From Calothrix sp. NIES-2100 (lineage in GTDB: Bacteria; Cyanobacteriota; Cyanobacteriia; Cyanobacteriales; Nostocaceae): a stretch of 64,000 nt of DNA. Shown in pieces: positions 1 through 9,200 of the stretch (position 1 is its first letter; each line of letters opens with the position of its first letter). The stretch spans positions 9,122,516-9,186,515 of the forward strand of contig NZ_AP018178.1 of the NCBI RefSeq assembly GCF_002368195.1, read 5' to 3'. Both the position numbers and the translations under genes were made by a program. The notes below the pieces were generated by a model that was not told the DNA's origin, searched no databases, and saw only the letters and a program-made list of their open reading frames with translations.

Positions 1-358
1 GTGCATCAAATCGGGTGCGAAAGCCACCGTATTTTAGCCAATATTGTTTCAAATTGTGGCAGGGAGTATGTAAACTAGCTTTTGCTTGATATAAAATAAC
101 TTGACGATGATCGCCCATCCAAATTTTGTCAATTGGGTCAACTGAAATAACAGTCCCGCCTAACGCTGAGACACACTGGGAAAAACGCTCAACTGCACTA
201 TAATCTACAGTTTCAAAAACAAAGAAATTACCTGAACAAATTAAATGCCTGCTACGAATCCAGCACTGCATTTTTTTCTGCGCTTCTGGGGGTAGCATAT
301 TCGCTTTAACAGACTCCAGATTAGCCAGGGAAAGATCATATGATATTTGGGACTTCAT
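1..358 (-). CDS. cpeR: CpeR, activator of phycoerythrin genes (3' end outside window)
   Basis: Small soluble protein needed in Fremyella/Tolypothrix for expression of the phycoerythrin structural genes cpeBA in green light. I translated 119 residues without a stop up to the window edge; the conserved core (PPEAQKKMQCWIRSRHLICS, then the VDPIDKIWMGDHRQVILYQ segment and a C-terminal YGGFRTRFDA) matches the CpeR family closely. Two starts are possible: ATG at 358 has a GGGAGAG Shine-Dalgarno about 8 nt upstream and overlaps the end of cpeT by 23 bp; ATG at 298 gives a length nearer 100 residues but has a poorly placed GGAG. I prefer 358 on the ribosome-binding site, although the conserved part begins at the second Met. 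It is the last visible gene of the cpeC-D-E-x-S-T-R series, the order known from Fremyella. The stop codon lies beyond base 1. Confidence 0.93.
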   Translation of the reverse strand, partial: MKSQISYDLSLANLESVKANMLPPEAQKKMQCWIRSRHLICSGNFFVFETVDYSAVERFSQCVSALGGTVISVDPIDKIWMGDHRQVILYQAKASLHTPCHNLKQYWLKYGGFRTRFDA

Positions 359-959
359 GGGCAAAACTCTCCCGTTTTTCAAACCGCAAGGGTCCAAAGG
401 TAGATCCCCAAACTTGCTCTTTTGTATTGACATCCATGCCCTTATCTAGGCTCACCCAGGTTGTTTCTGTAATTTCAACGTAACTATCAAGATAAGTCTG
501 ACAGCCATTTTTCTCAATTAAGCACAGATTTCCCGGTTCAACACTGCCGATAAATTTATCTCCTTCTCGTTTAAAAATCATTGAGCAGTTATATCGGCGT
601 TCAATGCAGTCTGGGGTGATGGTTTTGAGAATGCTTAACTCACGGGCTGCACCAGCATAGAAGAGTGCATTTTTTAAACTGTAGTTTTCGATGTAAATTT
701 GCTCGCCTTGATCGATTAAACGATGGACTCCCTGTCGATAAGGTCGCCACAAATCATAGTCATAAACTTGTTCTGAATAAAGCCCAATTCCCGAGAAGAA
801 TTCAAACGGTAACGGCCGAAAAAAAACATGAATATGGGCGAAATCTTTAGAATTTTCAAAAGCCTGTTTATAATTGCTAAAATCACCTGCCATCCAACGA
901 GCCAGGGTAATTAAATTATTAGCTGTAGTTTCCCAAATATCTGGTGGTGAAGAAGTCAT
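336..959 (-). CDS. cpeT: CpeT phycobiliprotein lyase
   Basis: Chromophore lyase of the CpeT/CpcT family, which attaches phycoerythrobilin (or phycocyanobilin) to the cysteine near position 155-165 of a phycobiliprotein beta subunit. About 207 residues from the chosen start, the usual family size. Family signatures visible: N-terminal LARWMAGDFSNYKQAF, then FRPLPF, the YDLWRPYRQGVHRL segment, and a central CIERRYNCSMIFKREG. An upstream in-frame ATG at 1043 would add 28 residues, but that stretch is low-complexity intergenic-type sequence (GGTCATTTGTCATTTAT pattern) with no counterpart in the family, so I start at 959; neither start has a clear Shine-Dalgarno. Sits between cpeS and cpeR in the same direction, and its end overlaps the longer cpeR start, which suggests coupled expression. 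Confidence 0.93.
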   Translation of the reverse strand: MTSSPPDIWETTANNLITLARWMAGDFSNYKQAFENSKDFAHIHVFFRPLPFEFFSGIGLYSEQVYDYDLWRPYRQGVHRLIDQGEQIYIENYSLKNALFYAGAARELSILKTITPDCIERRYNCSMIFKREGDKFIGSVEPGNLCLIEKNGCQTYLDSYVEITETTWVSLDKGMDVNTKEQVWGSTFGPLRFEKRESFAHEVPNII

Positions 960-1139
960 AAGTACATCAGGATAAATAAACAATACAGAATTCAAAATTC
1001 GTTCATAAATGACAAATGACCAATAACCAATGAAAAATGGCATGACAAAACTAAGGTGCTCAGTTCCTATTTAGACTGCACGCCCTAACTTTGTATATAT
1101 ATGACTAGAAATACCTAGCCTTGCATTTTTGGATCTAGT

Positions 1140-1673
1140 TTATTTTTGAATATTCTGGCGAATTTCCGAGGAAAATGAGGCAGTTACAACCCCCGTACCG
1201 GCACTGGTTTTGATTAGGGAAACCCGACAACGGACATTAGGGTTGACAAACCAGATTTTTTCTTCAGCGGCGGCGCGATCATAGGCGGTAATCAGCACAA
1301 ATGTGCCGTCTTCCGTCAAGTAATAGTCACCAGCCGCTGCGATCGTTTCCGCATAGCCTTGATCGCGCAGGAGTTTACCGCGATGAGAATCGGTGGAGTC
1401 GGGTACGGGGACAAGGATGCAACTGCCTTTGATTTCACTGTCATCCCAGTCTGATTGACCTGACCAACTCATCCGAAAGGGGGAAACCACCGTTTTTTGA
1501 TCAATGTTATAGCTTTTACAAAGCTCTATCACTGCCGGGTCATCATCTGCCAGAGCAATGATATCTATCTCAGATTGTACGGCTTCAAAGTGACCGAATG
1601 CTAAATGATGGGCGCTGCGTTGCGATCGCCAACGCCCAATAGAATTTGCCACAAACTCCTGAATATCCATCAA
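1140..1673 (-). CDS. cpeS: CpeS-type phycoerythrobilin lyase
   Basis: Bilin lyase of the CpeS/CpcS (lipocalin-fold) family; members add phycoerythrobilin to Cys-82-type sites of phycobiliprotein subunits. 177 residues, standard length. Visible family pattern: N-terminal MDIQEFVANSIGRWRSQRSA, the SEIDIIALADDDPAVIELC stretch, FRMSWSGQSDWDD, then LVPVPDS...GKLLRDQGYAE and a C-terminal EKIWFVNPNVRCRVSLIK. The first two codons are both Met, so the start is 1673 or 1670. Together with cpeT it supplies chromophorylation for the phycoerythrin whose linkers are encoded immediately upstream; the subunits themselves (cpeBA) are not in this window. Confidence 0.95.
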   Translation of the reverse strand: MMDIQEFVANSIGRWRSQRSAHHLAFGHFEAVQSEIDIIALADDDPAVIELCKSYNIDQKTVVSPFRMSWSGQSDWDDSEIKGSCILVPVPDSTDSHRGKLLRDQGYAETIAAAGDYYLTEDGTFVLITAYDRAAAEEKIWFVNPNVRCRVSLIKTSAGTGVVTASFSSEIRQNIQK

Positions 1674-1791
1674 CTCTTTGATTTCCGTTTCTTTCTATTT
1701 TGTCTTGGATGTGGGTACACCATTATGGTTTTTCGGATTGGAGATTAAGGATTAGTGATTAATCAAAACCATGCTAGTACCCAGAACCCAA

Positions 1792-2217
1792 TCACCACTC
1801 CTCTGTAAAGGTGTACTCTACTGATTTGAAAACTGGTATGGATTGTTTTTCTTGCTGAGGTGGTTTTTCCTCCTGATACTTATCGGTAGTGTTTTGCGGC
1901 TCATGAGATTGGGGTTGTGGAGATCTATATTCAGCCTTCTGTGGTGAAGCTAGAGTATTGCTTTGAGTTATTTGCGGTAACGGCTGAATGAACTCAATCG
2001 GTAAGGCTTGAGGATGAGCAGACGGTAAGGTGATCTTGGTAATCTTGCCACCGAGGCGATGAATACTTTGAATCGTTTGAGACAGACAACTATAAGGAAT
2101 GGTAATTGTATATCTCCCTCGCCGCATCATCCCCTGATAACCCCCTGTGACTTCCAGCTTGACTCGGCGACTACTATAGTCACTGAGTCCGCTAGCAGCA
2201 ATAATCGTGCTTGCCAT
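1792..2217 (-). CDS. CpcD-domain-only linker/cap protein in the cpe operon
   Basis: 141 residues from the chosen start. Residues about 1-65 form a CpcD-like domain (SRRVKLEVTGGYQG, then RRGRYTITIPYSCLSQTIQSIHRLGGKITKI), the same module found at the C-terminus of the three rod linkers upstream. The remaining ~75 residues are a Pro/Gln/Ser-rich, probably disordered tail with no match I recognise. CpcD-type proteins cap the distal end of phycobilisome rods, so a rod-terminating role in phycoerythrin rods is an inference. Start: a GTG at 2226 overlaps the Shine-Dalgarno-like AAGG, whereas the ATG at 2217 follows AAGG by 8 nt, so 2217 is preferred. It lies between cpeE and cpeS, where the classical cpeCDESTR order has no gene; it is therefore an extra member of this operon. 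Confidence 0.8.
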   Translation of the reverse strand: MASTIIAASGLSDYSSRRVKLEVTGGYQGMMRRGRYTITIPYSCLSQTIQSIHRLGGKITKITLPSAHPQALPIEFIQPLPQITQSNTLASPQKAEYRSPQPQSHEPQNTTDKYQEEKPPQQEKQSIPVFKSVEYTFTEEW

Positions 2218-2307
2218 ACAAATCACCTTGAATTCGATGCTTCATGATCGCAACTTATCATCAACTGGAATCGATGGACAACCGAATCATTCAGTAACGA
2301 ATAAAAT

Positions 2308-2344
2308 GCTGACTACGAAATTATTCACCCTTTTTGTAGTCAGC
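2308..2344 (-). terminator. Hairpin downstream of cpeE (partial terminator or processing site)
   Basis: Perfect 9-bp stem (GCTGACTAC / GTAGTCAGC) with a 19-nt loop, 49 nt beyond the cpeE stop. On the transcribed minus strand the stem is followed by a U-rich stretch (ATTTTATT). It separates the three linker genes from the CpcD-domain, lyase and activator genes, so it could set the ratio between abundant linker mRNA and less abundant lyase/regulator mRNA. Confidence 0.55.
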
Positions 2345-2392
2345 CAAAAGCGTGCTGGAAAACAGGACTAAACTCTTAGCTAAAACTTAGTA

Positions 2393-3151
2393 TCAACCTG
2401 CTTCCGTAATACTGAGAATTTTACCGCCAGTTTTCTGGATGCTCTGAATTTTTTGGGAGAGTTGGTTGTATCCGACTTCAAATGTGGCTAGGCTTTGGCT
2501 CACGCGAGGGCCAAAACTGCCTTTAGAAACCGTGACACGGAACCGCTTACCCGTATTACTAGAAGCACCGGAACCACTGACTGGGGCAACAATTTTGGTC
2601 GGCAAATTACTGGCAATATCACTAATCAATTTTGCGGATTTGCCCAGATCGTTAGCAGCAAATCCGCGCATTAAGGCAAATGTCCGATTGAAGCCGACAT
2701 TTTTTATCCCAGTTTGGGTACGATTGCCACGGGCAGAGGGTACGACATTGTCACCAAAGCTCTTGGAGTATTCGTCGCTACCAATGTAGGAATTAATCTC
2801 AGCTTCGTAGCCCTGCTCGTGATAAATTTGTACGTGTTCCGAAATTTCAGTCTGATCCTGGGGCGCACGACCGAGCAAATGTTTAAAATTCAATTCCACA
2901 AATCGATAGGCAGAGGAAGTTTCAAAAAACAGCGAACGATACAGATCGGATTGAGCTACGGCGCGGACAAATTCTCTGACTGTGATATCGCCATTCCGTA
3001 ATTGAGACTCTGCACTGGTGAGCCGTTGGTCATCGAATATATGCGCATTGCCCAGAACTTGCCGATACACTGTTCGGATTACTGCTTGCAGATCGTCCTC
3101 GGTAGCGTTGGGGCGTAATTCAACGGACTCTGTTTCGATCCAAAGTGCCAT
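2393..3151 (-). CDS. cpeE: CpeE, phycoerythrin-associated rod linker
   Basis: Phycobilisome rod linker, 252 residues. N-terminal phycobilisome-linker domain at about residues 15-150 (VIRTVYRQVLGNAHIFDDQR, REFVRAVAQSDLYRS, ELNFKHLLGRAPQD, YIGSDEYSKSFGDNVVP) and C-terminal CpcD domain at about 195-252 (FRVTVSKGSF ... KIQSIQKTGGKILSIT). Start choice: a perfect AGGAGG lies 7 nt before the ATG at 3151 but only 1 nt before the ATG at 3157, so 3151 is the likely start. Third linker of the cpeC-D-E series; it joins phycoerythrin hexamers within the rod. Assignment to CpeE rather than CpeD rests on operon order, since the linkers resemble each other. Confidence 0.93.
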   Translation of the reverse strand: MALWIETESVELRPNATEDDLQAVIRTVYRQVLGNAHIFDDQRLTSAESQLRNGDITVREFVRAVAQSDLYRSLFFETSSAYRFVELNFKHLLGRAPQDQTEISEHVQIYHEQGYEAEINSYIGSDEYSKSFGDNVVPSARGNRTQTGIKNVGFNRTFALMRGFAANDLGKSAKLISDIASNLPTKIVAPVSGSGASSNTGKRFRVTVSKGSFGPRVSQSLATFEVGYNQLSQKIQSIQKTGGKILSITEAG

Positions 3152-3262
3152 ATCCATGCCTCCTAAAGTTTATGATTGTGTTGCGATTTTTTGAAAAATT
3201 GAAAATTAAAAAGTTAATCATGTTGGCTGGGCTAAGCCCAGCCTGTTAAACGTCACCAGGAC

Positions 3263-4012
3263 TTAAGCAATTTCAGTAATGCTGATGATTTTGCCAGAAG
3301 TGCGATTGATGCGCTGAATTTGGGGGGTCATTTTACTAGCCGGGACAATGTACTCAGTGGTACTGATGCGCCGGGGGCTGTCAAATTTGGAGCCTCTGAC
3401 CAAGATTTTAAAGCGTTTTTCGCTACCAGAACCAATCACATTTGCCGAAGAGGCTTTAATAGCATTGGCACTGTTGGTAGCAACTGCATAAACCAATTGA
3501 GCAGACTTGACTGCACTGTCAATTTGTGCTGGACCACGATCAAGGGCAAATATGCGGTTGTAGCCGACTTGTTTAGCGTTAGCTTCGCTGTTTTTGCCAC
3601 GATAGTAGGGTACTACGTTTTCGCCAAAGGCTGCTTGATATTCACTGCTATCGATGTAGGAGTCTATCTCAGCATCGTAGCCCTCAGCTACAGTGCGAAC
3701 AATATGCTCGGACACTTCTCTTTGATCCTGTGGTGCGCGACCGAGCAAGTGCAGGAAGTTGAGTTCCACAAAGCGGTAGGGAGCGCAGGATGAGAAGTAG
3801 CGGGTACGATAAAAATCAGACTTGGCAACGGCGCGGACAAATTCTCGCACGCTGATCGAGCGATCGCACAATTGTGACTCTGCTGTCACCAACCGCTCAC
3901 TCTCCATGACATGGGGATTACCTAATACTTGCTTGTAAACTGCCCGAATAACTGTCTGGACTTCTTCTAAGCTACTGCTAGGCCATAGTTCAAGAATTGT
4001 CTGGGATGCCAT
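3263..4012 (-). CDS. cpeD: CpeD, phycoerythrin-associated rod linker
   Basis: 249-residue rod linker with the same two-domain plan as its neighbours: phycobilisome-linker domain at about residues 14-150 (VIRAVYKQVLGNPHVMESERL, REFVRAVAKSDFYR, ELNFLHLLGRAPQDQ, YIDSSEYQAAFGENVVPYYRG) and a CpcD domain at about 193-249 (EKRFKILVRGSKFD ... QIQRINRTSGKIISITEIA). A GAGGAG Shine-Dalgarno lies about 12 nt before the start. Only 41 bp separate it from cpeC and 111 bp from cpeE, so the three are almost surely co-transcribed. It places phycoerythrin hexamers at a defined rod position on the cytoplasmic face of the thylakoid. Confidence 0.93.
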   Translation of the reverse strand: MASQTILELWPSSSLEEVQTVIRAVYKQVLGNPHVMESERLVTAESQLCDRSISVREFVRAVAKSDFYRTRYFSSCAPYRFVELNFLHLLGRAPQDQREVSEHIVRTVAEGYDAEIDSYIDSSEYQAAFGENVVPYYRGKNSEANAKQVGYNRIFALDRGPAQIDSAVKSAQLVYAVATNSANAIKASSANVIGSGSEKRFKILVRGSKFDSPRRISTTEYIVPASKMTPQIQRINRTSGKIISITEIA

Positions 4013-4053
4013 TAAAATCTATACTCCTCTATTTTGATAAGTTTTTAGCTGAT

Positions 4054-4914
4054 TTATACAGCAGTGATACTGGCAATCACACCGCCTTGTTGGTGAATCC
4101 GCTGATACTCCTGAGAGAGCTTATCGAAGGGCACCAGAAAGACTTGGTTAGAGCGGCGGAACTTGGAAATGTTATTGAAGGTTTTGGAGCGATAACCTGT
4201 GACTTCAATCCGATAGACCTTACCACCAGCACTCGCATCCACTCCCAGACGAGTACGCGCACCAATGGGTGGTGTCGAGAAGGTAGCACCGTCACTAGCA
4301 GGTGAAATTACTGCTGTAGGTGTGCTTTGAATTACCAGAGCATTCAGTTTGGGAGTCTTACCCGATAAGTCACCCTTGAGGCTGCTGCTAGAAGCACCCC
4401 GCACCAACTGGAAGGTGTGGGTAAATTGCACCATGCTTGTGCAGGCTTCTGTCTTGTAGCCCCGAATATAGGGAACAAAGTTTTCCCCAAAAGTATTTTG
4501 ATATTCGTCGCTGTCGATATAGGAATCAATCTCGGCTTCAAAACCCTTGGTGTCAAGGATTGTGCTATGTGCCCGCATTTCTTCTAAATCTAGTGGCGGA
4601 CGACCCAACAAATGCCGGAAGTTGAGTTCTATCGCCCGGTAGCGCGCACAGCTGGTGAAAAAGCGAGACTGATACAGTTCAGATTTAGCTACGGCCCGGA
4701 CAAACTCGCGGACGCTCAATTGACCCAACTTAAACTGGGATTCGGGTACAGTCAACCGCTCACTTTCCATCACATAGGCATTGCCCAAAACTTGTCTGTA
4801 GACTGCCTTAATGATTGTTTCTGCTTCTTCTTGTGAGCGACCGGGTACCCACTCAATGGGAGGGGTTTCATCAAATAGGCTAACTCCCAAGCGTGAAGCT
4901 GGTCCAAATGGCAT
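4054..4914 (-). CDS. cpeC: CpeC, phycoerythrin-associated rod linker
   Basis: 286-residue linker. N-terminus MPFGPASRLGVSLFDETPP is characteristic of CpeC. Phycobilisome-linker domain at about residues 27-165 (AETIIKAVYRQVLGNAYVM, REFVRAVAKSELYQSRFF, AIELNFRHLLGRPPLD, YIDSDEYQNTFGENFVPYIRG), a Ser/Thr/Pro-rich hinge at about 185-225, and a CpcD domain at about 229-286 (YRIEVTGYR ... EYQRIHQQGGVIASITAV). An AGGAG Shine-Dalgarno precedes the ATG. First gene of the operon; its roughly 350-bp upstream region holds an L-box-like direct repeat and a palindrome. CpeC attaches the innermost phycoerythrin hexamer to the phycocyanin part of the rod in the known systems. Confidence 0.95.
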   Translation of the reverse strand: MPFGPASRLGVSLFDETPPIEWVPGRSQEEAETIIKAVYRQVLGNAYVMESERLTVPESQFKLGQLSVREFVRAVAKSELYQSRFFTSCARYRAIELNFRHLLGRPPLDLEEMRAHSTILDTKGFEAEIDSYIDSDEYQNTFGENFVPYIRGYKTEACTSMVQFTHTFQLVRGASSSSLKGDLSGKTPKLNALVIQSTPTAVISPASDGATFSTPPIGARTRLGVDASAGGKVYRIEVTGYRSKTFNNISKFRRSNQVFLVPFDKLSQEYQRIHQQGGVIASITAV

Positions 4915-5141
4915 CAGATTTTATCTCCTGTTAACGAAGTAATTTGAGAAAAATGTTTCAAGATGTAAAGAAATTTCAGATTGCTCATCCTGGTAAATCA
5001 GACTACTGGATACATTAGCTGGCAGCCAAATCCCCAGATTCCATCTGTATGGAAAGTCTAATTACCTGGATGCTGAAGCTTTCTAGGCGTTTTATACGCT
5101 TTGTTATGATCAATTTTCTTATGAGCGCGTAACGGTGAGCG

Positions 5142-5161
5142 TCAAGATTTGTAAATCTTGA
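5142..5161. promoter_or_regulatory. 20-bp palindrome upstream of cpeC
   Basis: Perfect inverted repeat TCAAGATTT-GT-AAATCTTGA (9-bp arms, 2-bp spacer), 228 bp upstream of the cpeC start and 15 bp from the L-box-like repeat. The symmetry and lack of a U-tract favour a dimeric regulator site over a terminator, although it could form a short hairpin. No known family assigned. Confidence 0.45.
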
Positions 5162-5176
5162 TAAACTTAGAACATT

Positions 5177-5194
5177 TTGCACTTAGTTTGCACA
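5177..5194 (+). promoter_or_regulatory. RcaC-type L box upstream of cpeC
   Basis: TTGCACT-TAGT-TTGCACA: a direct repeat with 11-bp period, one helical turn, typical of OmpR/PhoB-class response regulators. It differs at one position from the L box consensus TTGCACA-N4-TTGCACA described for RcaC, the complementary chromatic acclimation regulator of Fremyella diplosiphon, where such sites occur upstream of cpeC and the red-light phycocyanin operon. The site is about 265 bp upstream of cpeC and reads on the strand opposite to the gene. Confidence 0.7.
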
Positions 5195-5264
5195 AATGAT
5201 TTTGATGTCATTGGGCAAACAGGGCATTGGGCATTTGTCCCCCCTGCCTCCCTGCCCCCTTATT

Positions 5265-5969
5265 TCACTCCGTCGCCCCGGCGCGGATTAACAAATCAAC
5301 GGCTTGCCTAGAACGGAAGGAATTGCGGGCTTCACTTAAGGCTGTAGCACCCCAGCGATTTTGGGGGCGGAAGTCTGCGCCATGCTCTAATAAAATTGTG
5401 ATGGTTTCTAGATCGCCCCGGGCTGCTGCCATCATTAAGGGAGTCCAACCACCGATGTTAGCAGTATTAACTTCAGCACCCAGTTCAATTAATGCTTTGA
5501 CGGTGTACGAATGTCCATTATCTGCGGCTAGATATAATGCTGTGTCACCAATCTTATTGCTGGCATTTACCTGGGCGCCCATCTGGACTAGACGTTGTAC
5601 AATATCTGTTTGACCACGCCGCGCCATTGTCATCAGTACAGTCTCGCCGTAGGGATTGCGATCGCCAAGACTAGCACCGCGATCCAGTAGCACAGAAACA
5701 ATATTACGGCGATCGCTTTCAGCGGCAAACATTAAAGCTGTGTAGTCTGCTGAATTTTTCGCATTCACATCAGCACCTTGAGCTAGTAGCAGTTCCACAA
5801 TTTCAAGATAACCTTCTGTGGCTGCCCACATCAATGCTGTATTACTGGCTCCCAAGGCTGTGACACCGCCAGTAGTGTTGGCATCTGCGCCTTGGGATAG
5901 TAAGCTTTCCACTGTAGCAGTGTCACCTTTGATGATCGCGCGGATCAGGTTTTCGTTGAGAGAAGACAT
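5265..5969 (-). CDS. Ankyrin-repeat protein
   Basis: 234 residues made almost entirely of about seven ankyrin repeats, each roughly 33 residues, recognisable from TALMWAATEGYLEIVELLLAQGADVN, TALMFAAESDRRNIVSVLLDRGA, TVLMTMARRGQTDIVQRLVQMGAQVN, TALYLAADNGHSYTVKALIELGAEVN and TPLMMAAARGDLETITILLEHGAD-type units. No signal peptide, membrane segment or catalytic domain. Ankyrin solenoids bind other proteins; the partner cannot be told from sequence. It lies directly upstream of cpeC in the same direction but the 350-bp regulatory gap between them argues for separate transcription units. Confidence 0.9.
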   Translation of the reverse strand: MSSLNENLIRAIIKGDTATVESLLSQGADANTTGGVTALGASNTALMWAATEGYLEIVELLLAQGADVNAKNSADYTALMFAAESDRRNIVSVLLDRGASLGDRNPYGETVLMTMARRGQTDIVQRLVQMGAQVNASNKIGDTALYLAADNGHSYTVKALIELGAEVNTANIGGWTPLMMAAARGDLETITILLEHGADFRPQNRWGATALSEARNSFRSRQAVDLLIRAGATE

Positions 5970-6129
5970 TATTAAAATAATTCGTATTTACAATGAGTGG
6001 GCGGCTGAAAACATCCACCTAGAAGCACCACAAATCTTTGATCGGGGTGCTTACTCGTACTTATTGTAATTACGAATTACGAATTACGAACTGGTAATTA
6101 GGGACTGCCAATTTAAAAAATACCCTAAT

Positions 6130-6193
6130 TGTAGGGGCACGGCACCGCAAGATTTTCGTTCAAACAGACATCTTATTGGAGCCGTGCCTCTAC
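6130..6193. repeat. TGTAGGGGCACGGC-type hairpin element (MITE-like)
   Basis: About 64 bp with imperfect inverted ends (TGTAGGGGCACGGC ... GCCGTGCCTCTAC) in the gap between the ankyrin gene and the giant gene. Related elements recur at 30463-30695, 31808-31870 and 62337-62366. Such dispersed palindromes are common in Nostocales intergenic DNA. The rest of 5970-6253 shows only AT-rich short repeats (TTACGAATTACGAA). Confidence 0.6.
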
Positions 6194-6253
6194 TTGTGGG
6201 ATAATATCTTGGAGTTCCCTTAAGTAAGTCGGCAGGGGCACAGCTTAACAAAG

Positions 6254-9200
6254 CTATGCAATTACAATAATATTGACACTCGTGATCTGTTCCTTATTCG
6301 ATAACTGCGCTATCTGAACTTGCGTTGCAGTACCAATTCCGTCTGCATCAAAGAACAGGTTACCTGTAGTTTGATTGTAGATAAAGCGATCGCTCGCGGC
6401 TGTAGCACTAGCACCAAGTCGTAACAAGCTAGGGTCAAGGGAAGTATCCGGAGATTGGCTCAGTCCGAATTCGGCTTGGGAAATAAACAGTGTATCATCC
6501 GCAACACTAAAATCAGTAATAATATCATAACCCCCAGTGCGCGTATCAGTCAGGTACAAGCTATCTCGACCAGTGCCACCAGTCAGTAGATCTCGACCAG
6601 TGCCACCAATTAGTAAATCGTTGCCTGCACCACCGTTGAGGCTATCATTACCTGTACCACCGATGAGGGTATCATTGCCATCGTCTCCACTTAAAATATT
6701 GGCAGCAGTATTTCCAGTAAGGAGATTATTGAGACTGTTACCTGTGCCATTTATTACCCCATTTCCCAGGAGAGTAAGGTTTTCCAGATTCGCTCCCAGT
6801 ACCCAAGTTACTGAAGAGTTGACTAAATCTGTGCCTGCATTTGCTGCTTCAGTAATCGTATCGCTGAGGCTGTCTACGGTGTAAATGTCATTGCCAAGTC
6901 CACCATCTAGGCTGTCAGTACCGACACCACCATCTAGGCTATCGTCACCTATCCCGCCATTGAGGCTATCATTACCTGTACCACCGATGAGGGTATCATT
7001 GCCATCTCCTGCACTCAAGATGTTGGCAGCAGTATTCCCGGTGATGATGTTACTAAGAATGTTACCAGTACCATTAATTACTCCAGTTCCGAGGAGAGTC
7101 AGGTTCTCCAGATTCGCTCCCAGTACCCAAGTTACTGAAGAGTTGACTAAATCTGTGCCTGCATTCGCGGCTTCAGTCATTGTATCGCTGAGGCTGTCTA
7201 CGGTGTAAATGTCATTGCCAAGTCCACCATCTAGGCTGTCAGTACCGATACCACCATCTAGGCTATCGTCACCTGCCCCGCCATTGAGGCTATCATTACC
7301 TGAACCACCGATGAGGGTATCATTGCCATCTCCTGCACTCAAGATGTTGGCAGCAGTATTTCCGGTAAGGATGTTACTGAGACTGTTACCAGTACCATTA
7401 ATTACCCCAGTTCCCAGTAGAGTAAGGTTTTCTAGATTCGCTCCCAGTACCCAAGTTACTGAAGAATTGACTAAATCTGTGCCTGCATTCGCGGCTTCAG
7501 TCATTGTATCGCTGAGGCTGTCTACGGTGTAAATGTCATTACCAAGTCCACCATCTAGGCTGTCAGTACCGACACCACCATCTAAACTGTCATTACCCAA
7601 ACCGCCCAACAAGCTATCATTACCTGTGCCACCGATGAGGGTATCATTGCCATCGTCTCCACTCAAGATGTTGGCAGCAGTATTTCCGGTGATGATGTTA
7701 CTGAGAATGTTACCAGTACCATTAATTACTCCAGTTCCGAGGAGAGTCAGGTTCTCCAGATTCGCTCCCAGTACCCAAGTTACTGAAGAGTTGACTAAAT
7801 CTGTGCCTGCATTCGCTGTTTCAGTAATTGTATCGCTGAGGCTGTCTACAGTGTAAATGTCATTGCCCAGACCACCATCAAGGCTATCGTTACCAACACC
7901 ACCATCAAGGCTATCGTTACCTGCACCGCCTAACAAGCTGTCATTATCTGTACCACCGATGAGGGTATCATTGCCATCGTCTCCACTCAAGATGTTGGCA
8001 GCAGTATTTCCGGTGAGGATATTATTGAGACTGTTACCTGTGCCATTAATTGCCTCAGTTCCAGTTAGAGTCAAGTTTTCCAGATTCGTTCCCAGTAACC
8101 AACTGACTGAAGATTGGACTAAATCTGTGCCTGTATTGACTTCCTCAATGATGGTGTCGCCGATGCTGTCCACAGTATAACTGTCATTGCCAACTCCACC
8201 TGTAAGCAGATCATTGCCTGTACCACCATCCAAGAAATCATTGCCATCGCCACCAATTAAGGTATCATTCCCAGATCCACCAATGAGGGTGTTGGCAGCA
8301 GCATTACCTGTGATCGCATTGTCGAGTTCGTTGCCGATACCATTAACTACAATGCCACTCAGTGTCAGGTTCTCTAAGTTTGAGTTAGCGCCAAGGTTGT
8401 AGTCAACAGAGGCAACTACAGTATCAATACCGGAGTTTGCCGTTTCTGTAATTGTGTCTGCGGTGCTATCGATAATATAAGTGTCGTTGCCGTTACCGCC
8501 AACCAGGGTATCGTTACCTAATCCACCGTTGAGGATATTATCGCCACTATTCCCCGCGATCGCGTTATTGAGAGCGTTACCCGTACCGTCAATGTTTTCT
8601 GTACCAGTGAGAAGCAGATTTTCTACGTTGTTGCCCAGTTCGTAGCTGACAGAAGATTGTACAATATCTATCCCTTCCGCTGTATTTTCTGCGATCGCGT
8701 CAGTGGTGGTATCCACAATATAAGTATCATCTCCTGTACCACCCTGTAAGGTATCAATTCCGGCAATGCCGTTAAGAGTATCGTTACCCGCACCACCCTC
8801 AAGCAGATTATTGCCAAAATTGCCTGTGATTACGTTGTTGCTAGCATTACCAGCAGCTTGCAAGTTGTTGAAACCAATAAGAGTTAGGTTTTCCACTTGG
8901 GAAAGGGCCGCTAAGGAGAAGCTGACAGAAGCTACCACTGTATCTGTGCCCTCGCCTGCTAACTCAGTAATCATGTCGGTGGTGTTATCTACCTGATAAA
9001 TATCATCACCCAAACCGCCGATGAGGGTGTTATTGCCACCGTTAGCAATCAGAGTATCATTACCAGCCGCACCATCAAGGCGATTATCTCCCAAGTTACC
9101 TGTAATGATGTTATTGGCATTGTTTCCAGTAGCGTTAATATTGGCATTACCACTGAGGCTCAGGTTTTCAATGTTGGGCAAGCTAGCCAAAGTATAGGTA

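Noticed and set aside
6537..8402. Series of plus-strand reading frames of about 107 codons opposite the RTX repeats
   Set aside because: They are antisense shadows of the 324-bp tandem repeats in the giant gene; low-complexity Pro/Ser/Leu translations with no Shine-Dalgarno.
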